Below are positions 7,648-13,942 of a DNA stretch of 17,502 nt, in pieces. Position 1 is the stretch's first letter. Each line of letters starts with the position of its first letter. The notes under the pieces are model-generated. The model was not told where the DNA came from. It did no database searches and was given only the letters and a program-made list of their open reading frames with translations. The stretch comes from JAIVJN01 sp036732565 (lineage in GTDB: Bacteria > Acidobacteriota > Vicinamibacteria > Vicinamibacterales > UBA2999): positions 1 through 17,502 of the forward strand of contig DAINCF010000088.1 in NCBI GenBank assembly GCA_036732565.1, read 5' to 3'. Made by a program: the position numbers and the translations under genes.

Positions 7648-7656
7648 ATTCTAGCA
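7648..7656 (-). promoter_or_regulatory. Extended -10 promoter (TGCTAGAAT) for the 7636 methyltransferase
   Basis: On the minus strand TGC-TAGAAT lies directly before the start, giving a predicted transcript start near 7641 and a leader of about 5 nt. The surrounding 16 bp (7647-7662, plus-strand GATTCTAGCAGAGGCG) match 15 of 16 positions of the sequence at 13872-13887, also before a minus-strand methyltransferase. No -35 is apparent, as expected for an extended -10. It would give this gene internal expression within the cluster. Confidence 0.45.
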
Positions 7657-7658
7657 GA

Positions 7659-7672
7659 GGCGTCGCGACGCC
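7659..7672. repeat. 14-bp perfect palindrome in the gap before the 7636 methyltransferase
   Basis: GGCGTCGCGACGCC is its own reverse complement and lies in the 49-bp gap between the GT2 gene and the methyltransferase, immediately upstream of the extended -10. It could be an operator, or a 5-bp stem with a CGCG loop at the end of the GT2 message. GC-rich palindromes are common by chance in this DNA, so function is uncertain. Confidence 0.3.
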
Positions 7673-7685
7673 CTGGCGGAACGCC

Positions 7686-8468
7686 TCATCGTTCTGAGGT
7701 GTCTCGCGGGCGCGCCACCTGGGCCTCACGGCCTCGCGTCGGCTCGGTCGTGCGCAGGCGCCACGCAATCGAGATGACGTCTCGCACATTCCGGATGTTG
7801 CCGGAGACGAGCTGCAGGCGGCTCTCTCCATCATCGCGCCAGCGGATCGGCACCTCGGCGATGCGATACCCGCGCCGCCGGGCGAGCAGCAGAATCTCGA
7901 CGTCGAACATGTAGCCGTCGACCTGCTGCTGGGAGAACACGTCGCGCGCGACGTGGCCCTGAAAGAACTTGAAGCCGCACTGCGTGTCGATGATGCCGCC
8001 GAGACCCACGAGCGTGCGGAGGAGAACGCCGAAGCCCTTCGAGCCCATTCGCCGGTGCCACGGCTGCGGTCGATCGATCTGCGATCCGCCGAGCGCCCGC
8101 GATCCGATGACGATATCGTGACCCGATCGGAGCAGCGGCGCGACCTTGTCGAACTCGGTGATGGGGGTCTTGTTGTCGGCATCGACGAAGCCGATGACGT
8201 CTCCCGTGGCGAGCTGCATGCCGAGCCTGATGCCCCGCCCTTTGCCTCGCCGCGCATCCGACCCGATGACGCGAATCGTTGGTCCCGCCGCGAACCGCGT
8301 CTTCGCGAGCTCGCGCGCCGCCTCGCGCGTCCCGTCGCTACCGTCGGCGGCAACGATGATCTCGCAGGGGATCTCGCGACGCGCGAAGTACTCGGCGGCC
8401 TCGGACACTGTGGTCCGAATCTGCGCCACCTCGTTATAGGCAGGAATGATCAGGCTGACGAGCGTCAT
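7686..8468 (-). CDS. GT2 glycosyltransferase, DPM1/dolichyl-phosphate mannose synthase-like
   Basis: 260 residues, the usual size of the catalytic-only members of this family. GT-A motifs are in order: SLIIPAYNE (5-13) for UDP/GDP binding, VAADGSDGT (39-47), GKGRGIRLGM (75-84), the metal-binding FVDADNKTP (94-102), IGSRALGGS (121-129) and DTQCGFKFF (161-169), then the EVPIRW signature near the C terminus. This pattern (DADN, GSR, DTQCGFK) matches enzymes that move a sugar from an NDP-sugar to polyprenyl phosphate. No transmembrane tail is seen, so it should be a peripheral enzyme at the inner face of the membrane. It could supply lipid-linked donor to the two GT-C-like proteins at 5026-6609 and 11349-12929 (inference). 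25 bp separate it from the upstream methyltransferase. Confidence 0.9.
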   Translation of the reverse strand: MTLVSLIIPAYNEVAQIRTTVSEAAEYFARREIPCEIIVAADGSDGTREAARELAKTRFAAGPTIRVIGSDARRGKGRGIRLGMQLATGDVIGFVDADNKTPITEFDKVAPLLRSGHDIVIGSRALGGSQIDRPQPWHRRMGSKGFGVLLRTLVGLGGIIDTQCGFKFFQGHVARDVFSQQQVDGYMFDVEILLLARRRGYRIAEVPIRWRDDGESRLQLVSGNIRNVRDVISIAWRLRTTEPTRGREAQVARPRDTSER

Positions 8469-8493
8469 GCGCTGTCACCAGGCGGCCAACGGT

Positions 8494-9231
8494 TTAGACG
8501 GCGCGCGCGTGCGTCGTCGGACGCGCGAACACGAACTTCCCGACTCGAATGGGCGCCATCCATGGCTTGACTTGTCGTCCCAGAAAAATGAAGTCACTGG
8601 TCTTCGGGATGAACGTCAGCTCTTTCAGCTCGAGACCGGCGGCCTGGCCGGCTTCGATGATGTCCCGGAAGTAGAACTGGAAGGTGGCCGGGTGCCTCAA
8701 CCGCCACACCTTCAAGACCAGCCCGAAGAACTGACTGTAGAGTCGCACGAACCATCGCGGCATCGTCGACTCGATGATCACGATCTTGCCGTCGGGCTCG
8801 AGACAGGCCGCGGCACGTCTCATGAGCTCGCGCAGGTTCGCGTAGGTGGCATCGACGGACGTGCCGATCACGTGGTGCAGCGTGTTGATCGCCACCACCG
8901 TGTCGAACCGCTCGGTGAACGCCATGTCGAGCGCGCTGACTTGCCGCCATTCGACATGTGGATAGCGCGTCGCGAAGTCGGCCTCGACGAACACGTCTAA
9001 CGCGACCACGCGCGGGATATGGTCGATCGGATATTCGAAGACGCCGCCGTTGCCGATGTCCAACAGCGCCCGCGCGTGCTTGGTCTCATGGCTCGCCGCC
9101 AGCGCGATGAATCGATACAACTCGAGCTCGGTCTGTGCCTGCTTGTAGCGGGCATTGTCAGCGAAGAACTCCGCGTTGCTCTCGACCGACGAAGCGTGCT
9201 GGTGGGCGGTGATTGGTACGTCTGGCGACAT
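8494..9231 (-). CDS. Class I SAM-dependent methyltransferase
   Basis: 245 residues. Motif I is ALLDIGNGGVFEYP (55-68), a form in which GxGxG is replaced by GNGGVF; the acidic residue follows in VVALDVF (75-81), then VSALDMAF (98-105), FDTVVAINTLHHVIG (109-123) as motif II/post-I, and CLEPDGKIVIIES as the motif III strand. The C-terminal half (RLYSQFFG, FQFYFRDII) is not diagnostic. By fold it is a small-molecule or sugar methyltransferase; the substrate is unknown. It is the third gene of the minus-strand cluster, 49 bp after the second SDR, with its own possible extended -10 (TGGTAGAGT) in the gap. Confidence 0.82.
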   Translation of the reverse strand: MSPDVPITAHQHASSVESNAEFFADNARYKQAQTELELYRFIALAASHETKHARALLDIGNGGVFEYPIDHIPRVVALDVFVEADFATRYPHVEWRQVSALDMAFTERFDTVVAINTLHHVIGTSVDATYANLRELMRRAAACLEPDGKIVIIESTMPRWFVRLYSQFFGLVLKVWRLRHPATFQFYFRDIIEAGQAAGLELKELTFIPKTSDFIFLGRQVKPWMAPIRVGKFVFARPTTHARAV

Positions 9232-9245
9232 GCAAAGCCGTCGTC

Positions 9246-9254
9246 ACTCTACCA
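9246..9254 (-). promoter_or_regulatory. Possible extended -10 (TGGTAGAGT) before the 9231 methyltransferase
   Basis: On the minus strand TGG-TAGAGT sits 15 bp before the ATG, which would leave a leader of about 8 nt. TAGAGT is only 4/6 to TATAAT. It is listed because the same layout (TGN plus TAG/CAAT-like box with a very short leader) occurs before the genes starting at 7636 and 13851. Confidence 0.25.
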
Positions 9255-9280
9255 GATCGAACTCGAGGGTGGCAGGGCTG

Positions 9281-10282
9281 TTACGCCGGGCTGCGGTGAG
9301 ACGCGGCGGGCCGCCCCTGGCGGACCCAGTGTACGTAATCCCGAACCGCATCGGCCGCGGGCCGCCACTGATAGTCGAGCTCGCGCGCCGCCTTCTCACT
9401 CGAGTACCACCCGTATCGACCCGCCAGCAGCCGCGCCTGCGTGAAGGTGAACGGCATGGTCCGGCCGCTCAGACGTTCGACGATCGAGAGGAGCGCACCA
9501 GCCGCGAGGACGGCTGGGCGGGGGAGCGTCAGCATCGGCTCGGGCCGGTCGCACTCCCTGGCGATCACCGCGAAGTAGTCGCGGATAGTCAGCCGTTCGC
9601 CGCCGAGGATGTAGCGCATGCCGCGCTGACCTTTCTCCATCGCGAGCAGGAGTCCGCGGGCCGCGTCCGCCACGTGAACGATGGTCAAGCCGCCTGGAAG
9701 GGCGAAGCGCAGCCTACCGTCCAGACACTGCTGGATCGGAGCGTTGCTCGGCGTCACGCGGTAGTCCAGTGGTCCTACGAGCGTGGCCGGATTGACGATG
9801 ACGGTCGCCGGCCTCTCTCGCGCCGCGAACGTGATGACCTCTTGCTCCGCGAGCCACTTCGCCGAGTGGTAGACGGTGGCATCGGTCCGCTGGCGCGCGC
9901 GCTCATCCAGGACGAGGTGCGGACTGGACGAATAGCCAACGGTGACGATGGAGCTCGTGTAGAGGAGACGCTCGACGTCTCGCTGTTGACAGGCGGCCAA
10001 CACGTTGAGTGTGCCGTCGACGATGGTACGTGCCACGCCCGGCTGCCGATCGGTGGGCGACGCGAGGTGATAGACGTCCTGACACCCCACGACGGCTGCT
10101 GCGAGCGCGCCGGCATCCACGACGTCTCCACGCACGATCTCGACGTCGGTCCCTTCCAGCCCTCGCAAGTCGCTCGTCGGCCGGACGAACGCTCGCACCG
10201 GCTGGCCCCGCGATCGCAACAGGCGAACGAGGTGCGCGCCGAGGTGCCCGTTCGCGCCGAGCACGAGCGCGGTCCGGCTCAT
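9281..10282 (-). CDS. Extended SDR: NAD(P)-dependent epimerase/dehydratase-like
   Basis: 333 residues starting at MSRTALVLGANG; the frame is open upstream to 10759, but that part is a shadow of the neighbouring SDR. The start forms an ATGA overlap with that gene's stop. VLGANGHLGAHLV (7-19) is the GxxGxxG NAD(P) site, HLASPTD (72-78) replaces the usual HLAA, LLYTSSIVTVG (106-116) carries the Ser of the catalytic triad, and YHSAK (138-142) the Tyr/Lys. The middle part (NPATLVGPLDYR, IVHVADAARGLLLAME) resembles dihydroflavonol-reductase/3beta-hydroxysteroid-dehydrogenase-like members more than classical sugar epimerases. Substrate could be an NDP-sugar or a polyprenyl-linked sugar; not resolvable here. 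Confidence 0.85.
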   Translation of the reverse strand: MSRTALVLGANGHLGAHLVRLLRSRGQPVRAFVRPTSDLRGLEGTDVEIVRGDVVDAGALAAAVVGCQDVYHLASPTDRQPGVARTIVDGTLNVLAACQQRDVERLLYTSSIVTVGYSSSPHLVLDERARQRTDATVYHSAKWLAEQEVITFAARERPATVIVNPATLVGPLDYRVTPSNAPIQQCLDGRLRFALPGGLTIVHVADAARGLLLAMEKGQRGMRYILGGERLTIRDYFAVIARECDRPEPMLTLPRPAVLAAGALLSIVERLSGRTMPFTFTQARLLAGRYGWYSSEKAARELDYQWRPAADAVRDYVHWVRQGRPAASHRSPA

Positions 10283-11325
10283 GCTTTCGGCACCAGACCT
10301 TCGGAGGACGCGTAGTCCTCGATCATCAGTCGGAGACCTTGACGGAAATCCATCATCCCCAGGCGGTCGAGACACTGCCTGTCGAGCACCCCAGATAGAT
10401 CGTATCCGCGCGAGAACTGTTCCACTCGCGCGGGGGTGAGCATCGCCAGTGGTCCGGTGCGCAAGCGCCGGGGCACCACGCCCACCATCGTGGCCGCGGC
10501 CCGCATGGCCCAGAGAGGTACGCTCCGCGGCGCAGGCGCGCCGACGGCGTCGGTGATGACGTCGAACACGTCGCGAAGCGTCGTCGGCTGCGGATCGGCC
10601 AGGATGTGCACGCCGTCGTACCCGCCCGATGCGCCCTGCGCGAGAAGCATGACAATGTATCGACCAATATCGTCCGCGTAGATCAAGGGGAATGACGCAT
10701 GGCCGCCGCCGATATGGCGGAACTTCCCTTGTCTGACAAAGAGCAGCGGTCTGCGCCACACGCCGAAATTTCCAGGCCCGTAAACATACGCGAGCCTGAG
10801 CATCGCCAGCTCACCAGCATAGTGAGGCTTCATCTGGCGCAGCATCGTTTCCGCCGCGATTTTCGAGGCGATGTAGGGCTCATGCGCCGCGTTGTCGGTG
10901 TAGTCGAATATCTCGCCGAGACCGATCGCTTGGGACACGTGGTCGACGACACTGATGGTCGACATCGCGAACAGCCACTGCGTCTCGGCGGCGATTGCCT
11001 CCTGCATGACGGTACGCGTCCCCTCGGCGTTGACGCGGTGGAACACGTCGGGGCTGGCGCCGGGCGCATCGGGAAGCAGCCCCGCGCAGTGCACGACGCC
11101 GTCCATGCCGCGCATCGCTTCGCGCACGGATTCAGCATCCTCGACGTACCCGGTGTGCAGGTTGCTGCCGGAGAGGCGAAGCCGTCGAAGGTCATCTTCA
11201 GGCCGAACGAGCCCACGCACTTGGTAGCCATGCTCGGCGAGCACGTGGCAGACCCGGTGGCCCACTCCGCCGGCTGCTCCGGTCACTAGTAGACGTCTTA
11301 CTTGGGTTCGCGAATCGACGGCCAA
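10279..11325 (-). CDS. Extended SDR: NAD(P)-dependent epimerase/dehydratase-like, TTG start
   Basis: 348 residues. The first codon is TTG at 11325; an in-frame TAG lies just upstream and the next candidate starts fall inside the nucleotide-binding strand, so this is the best start. RLLVTGAAGGVGHRV (11-25) is the NAD(P) site (GAAGGVG), VVHCAGLLP (77-85), FAMSTISVV (119-127) holds the catalytic Ser/Thr, and YIASK (151-155) the Tyr/Lys. YVYGPGN and FPLIYADDIGRYIVMLL are typical of the epimerase/dehydratase family. It is the first gene of the minus-strand cluster and is translationally coupled to the next SDR by ATGA. The two are diverged relatives placed in tandem, which suggests consecutive or reverse steps on one substrate, for example keto formation and reduction (inference). 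Confidence 0.85.
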   Translation of the reverse strand: MAVDSRTQVRRLLVTGAAGGVGHRVCHVLAEHGYQVRGLVRPEDDLRRLRLSGSNLHTGYVEDAESVREAMRGMDGVVHCAGLLPDAPGASPDVFHRVNAEGTRTVMQEAIAAETQWLFAMSTISVVDHVSQAIGLGEIFDYTDNAAHEPYIASKIAAETMLRQMKPHYAGELAMLRLAYVYGPGNFGVWRRPLLFVRQGKFRHIGGGHASFPLIYADDIGRYIVMLLAQGASGGYDGVHILADPQPTTLRDVFDVITDAVGAPAPRSVPLWAMRAAATMVGVVPRRLRTGPLAMLTPARVEQFSRGYDLSGVLDRQCLDRLGMMDFRQGLRLMIEDYASSEGLVPKA

Positions 11326-11348
11326 CGCTGTACTCTACACTGAGTCAC

Positions 11349-12929
11349 ATGACACCCGGCCAGACCGTCCGCGCGGACACCGAGCCACACACATCGAAGT
11401 GGGTCTTTGTCACCGCCGTCGCTCTGGTGCTGGTGCTTGCCGCGGTCGTGCGATTGAACAATCTCCGCGCGCTCCCGCCTTTTGTCGACGAGGGTGGGCA
11501 TCTCCATTGTGCGCTCGACTATGTGTCGTGGCCGCTGGCTGACCGGGTTCGACACGGCAAGCTCTTTGGTTACATGGCGTTCTATCCCACCGCGCGCTTC
11601 GCCTCCGATCCATTGCTCGCGACGAGAACGCTCATCGCCGTGATTGGCGTCCTGACGACCTTGGGCGTGATGATCGTGACCCGCCGCCTGGCGGGCGTCA
11701 CGGCCGCCATCATCGCCGGCCTGCTCTGGGCCACCATGCCCTACGTCGTGTTCTATGACCGGATGGCGCTGCACGATCCGTTGATATCGGCGTTCGTGGT
11801 CTGGTCGATGATCATCCTGTGGGCTGGGCTCGAGCGACAGTCGAAGGCGCTCGCGGCTGTTGCCGGTCTGCTGATGGGGCTCGCCGTGCTCACCAAGGTG
11901 ACGGCGGCGCTGGCCATTGCCACGCCTGTCCTGGTCGTCATCGCGGCGGGTGGGTGGAAGCAGATGCGGCAACGTGTGGGACCGATCGCGGCGTTTGCCG
12001 TGTTTCCCGCGGTCGCCACCATCACCATGGCGCTCGGACCGGTGATGGGAGTCCAGTTCGGCGATCAGTTCATCCGGGACGGATCGACCGGGACGTTGGC
12101 GTCGGTGTGGGAGAGCGCCCGGTCGGCGCCGACGTGGGTGAGCGAGTTCAATTCGCCGCCGTTTACGTGGCTGGTCGGCGCGACCTTGATCGGCGCCGTG
12201 CTGGCACCGTCGCGGTATCGAGTGGCACTGGGGCTCGCGTTCTTGATCGGTGTGATCGGTCATGCGGTCGGGTTGAAGTTGTGGTTCTCGCGGTATCTGC
12301 TGCCTTCCCTTGTTCCGCTGGTCGTGTTGATGGGCGTCGTGATTGCCGAGTGGGGGACAGGCGCCGTCTCAGCGATCGCTCACCGCTTCAGTCAGCTGCG
12401 AGACTGGCGGCCGCTGATCGGTGCGACCGTCACGGTCGTCCTGATCGTTGGATTCGTGCCGCCGTGGGTGAGGTCAGACCATGCGTTCGCCACCGATCCA
12501 ACGAAAGCCTCGATGCCGCCGTTCGACCAGTACCAATACCTGGTGGGATGGCCGAGCGGCTACGGCCTGGCCGAAGTGGTCGCGTTTCTGAACCAGCGGG
12601 CGCAGGAGTCGAACGGGGCCGTCGTCCTGGTCGGTGGGTTCGCCCGACCTGGAGCCTGGTCGATGCCGCTCGCGGCCGCACTGGATCCGCGGCTCACGGT
12701 GCGCTCGCATCACATCTTTGGACGCGATCAACTCGTGACCGCTGCGGAAGACGGGCGGAAACAACCGACGTTCATGTTGCTGGAACCGCCCGAGTACGAT
12801 GTGCCGGCGCCGCTGATGAACCTGGTCACGCCGAAACCGAGGCTGGTGTTCGAGTACACACGAATCGACAAGGGGCGGTGGCAGGTCTACGCGCTCGACC
12901 CCTCGACCCAGGTCGCCTCGGCACAGTAA
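11349..12929 (+). CDS. Membrane glycosyltransferase, GT39/PMT_2-like (GT-C fold)
   Basis: 526 residues with about ten hydrophobic segments, the first at 18-35. The first outer loop carries PPFVDEGGHL (43-52), with the Asp-Glu pair expected of GT-C catalytic loops, and a second conserved site YDRMALHDPLIS (136-147) matches the R-x-x-x-x-D-P pattern of ArnT/PMT relatives. A soluble tail follows the last membrane segment (about residue 375). Such enzymes transfer a sugar from a polyprenyl-phosphate donor to lipid, glycan or protein at the outer face of the cytoplasmic membrane. It stands alone on the plus strand, its start only 23 bp from that of the divergent SDR, and it ends 13 bp before the converging methyltransferase with no hairpin between them. 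Confidence 0.82.
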   Translation: MTPGQTVRADTEPHTSKWVFVTAVALVLVLAAVVRLNNLRALPPFVDEGGHLHCALDYVSWPLADRVRHGKLFGYMAFYPTARFASDPLLATRTLIAVIGVLTTLGVMIVTRRLAGVTAAIIAGLLWATMPYVVFYDRMALHDPLISAFVVWSMIILWAGLERQSKALAAVAGLLMGLAVLTKVTAALAIATPVLVVIAAGGWKQMRQRVGPIAAFAVFPAVATITMALGPVMGVQFGDQFIRDGSTGTLASVWESARSAPTWVSEFNSPPFTWLVGATLIGAVLAPSRYRVALGLAFLIGVIGHAVGLKLWFSRYLLPSLVPLVVLMGVVIAEWGTGAVSAIAHRFSQLRDWRPLIGATVTVVLIVGFVPPWVRSDHAFATDPTKASMPPFDQYQYLVGWPSGYGLAEVVAFLNQRAQESNGAVVLVGGFARPGAWSMPLAAALDPRLTVRSHHIFGRDQLVTAAEDGRKQPTFMLLEPPEYDVPAPLMNLVTPKPRLVFEYTRIDKGRWQVYALDPSTQVASAQ

Positions 12930-12942
12930 GCTGCCGATCCCT

Positions 12943-13851
12943 TCACGCGCTCGCTTTCCTGGCGACCACCACGCAGCGGATGCCGATGCGATAGTTGACG
13001 AGGTGGGACAGCCGCTCCTCGATCGCCATCGCCCAGCTCAGGAAGGGCCCTCGTCCGCTGCGCTTGATGGCCTGCTCCACCTTCGCGCGTTGCACATCGT
13101 CGGGTGCCGTCAGCGCTCGACGGTTCAGGCGTTTGACGAGCGCGAACGCCGGGTACGCGAAGAAGCCCAGATGGGACTGCTCGGTGACGTTCAAGCCGGT
13201 GGCAGCGACGAGCTCGGTCAGCTCGCGAAGCCGATAGCGCCGATGGTGCTGCAGGTATCGATCGTAGATGTCGTAGAGGTTGGGGCCGGCAGGCACTTCG
13301 ATCACCGCAACGCCGCCCGGTTTGAGCACGCGCGCGACTTGCTCGACGGCCTTCGTGTGGTGCTCGATGTGCTCCAGGACATTCAGGAGCACGACGGCGT
13401 CGACCGACGAGGATGGCAGCGGACACTTCACCAGATCGAATCGCAGCAACGGGAGCGTGGGCAGCCGTTCCGCCAGGACCTGGAGCGGGCCGCGCAGATA
13501 GTCGGATCCAATCACGAGGCTCTGGGGCCAGTCGCGCACCAGCTCCTGGAGGAGAAAGCCGCTCGAGCAGCCCGCCTCGAGAATCACAGTGCTCGGGCCG
13601 TCACGGTGGACGTAGTGCTTCAGCGCGGCACGGGCGCGCCGCCGAGACGCGACGTCGATCGGGTGAGTGCCTTCGCCGGCGGTCTCTTCATGGAACCTGG
13701 TGAGCTCTTCGCTCCATCCAGACGTCCCGGCCTCGAAATCGAGCACGGCGGCCGCCTGTCCATCCACGCTGAAGCCGCGACCCGTCCAGGATGGAGTGGC
13801 TCCCGCGATGGCTGGCCAGGGGAACGTCGCGGCCGGCAGGTGGTCGTGCAT
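12943..13851 (-). CDS. Class I SAM-dependent methyltransferase
   Basis: 302 residues from MHDHLPAATFPW. The frame is open up to 13977, but that start would overlap the divergent epimerase and pass the likely promoter, so 13851 is preferred. VILEAGCSSGFLLQEL (89-104) is a strong motif I, VIGSDYLRGPL (113-123), LVKCPLPSSSVDAVVLLNVL (140-159) and EHIEHHTKAVEQ (160-171) are the post-I/II region, and LKPGGVAVIEVPAG (176-189) is the motif III strand. This is the Methyltransf_11/23 pattern (NVLEHIE). The N-terminal 60 residues are not recognised. The gene is flanked by a GT39-like transferase and a sugar-nucleotide operon; a methylated sugar product is inferred from that. Confidence 0.86.
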   Translation of the reverse strand: MHDHLPAATFPWPAIAGATPSWTGRGFSVDGQAAAVLDFEAGTSGWSEELTRFHEETAGEGTHPIDVASRRRARAALKHYVHRDGPSTVILEAGCSSGFLLQELVRDWPQSLVIGSDYLRGPLQVLAERLPTLPLLRFDLVKCPLPSSSVDAVVLLNVLEHIEHHTKAVEQVARVLKPGGVAVIEVPAGPNLYDIYDRYLQHHRRYRLRELTELVAATGLNVTEQSHLGFFAYPAFALVKRLNRRALTAPDDVQRAKVEQAIKRSGRGPFLSWAMAIEERLSHLVNYRIGIRCVVVARKASA

Positions 13852-13872
13852 CGATCTCGGTCGAAGAGCGGG

Positions 13873-13881
13873 ATTGTAGCA
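13873..13881 (-). promoter_or_regulatory. Extended -10 promoter (TGCTACAAT) for the 13851 methyltransferase
   Basis: TGC-TACAAT on the minus strand (5/6 to TATAAT plus TGN) predicts a transcript start near 13866 and a 15-nt leader. The plus-strand sequence GATTGTAGCAGAGGCG (13872-13887) is 15/16 identical to 7647-7662. No recognisable -35 is present. Confidence 0.5.
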
Positions 13882-13911
13882 GAGGCGCTGTCGGGAGCCA
13901 GCCCGAGCCCA

Positions 13912-13920
13912 TGATAGGAT
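13912..13920 (+). promoter_or_regulatory. Possible extended -10 (TGATAGGAT) for the epimerase-dehydrogenase operon
   Basis: TGA-TAGGAT lies 22 bp before the ATG at 13943, predicting a start near 13927 and a leader of about 16 nt. TAGGAT is 4/6 to consensus. It lies in the 91-bp divergent gap with the minus-strand TGCTACAAT, the two boxes being about 30 bp apart. Confidence 0.35.
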
Positions 13921-13942
13921 CAGTCGTTTCATTCGACTCCCG

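Noticed and set aside
10283..10759. N-terminal extension of the SDR at 9281-10282 by 159 residues
   Set aside because: The extra residues are Arg-rich antisense-like sequence covering the neighbouring SDR; the SDR fold begins exactly at MSRTALVLGANG, where an ATGA overlap occurs.
11298..12263. 321-codon minus-strand ORF
   Set aside because: His/Arg/Gln-rich shadow of the GT39-like membrane protein; no domain.
12930..12942. Terminator between the converging GT39-like and methyltransferase genes
   Set aside because: The 13-bp gap and flanks show no inverted repeat or T-tract that I can see.
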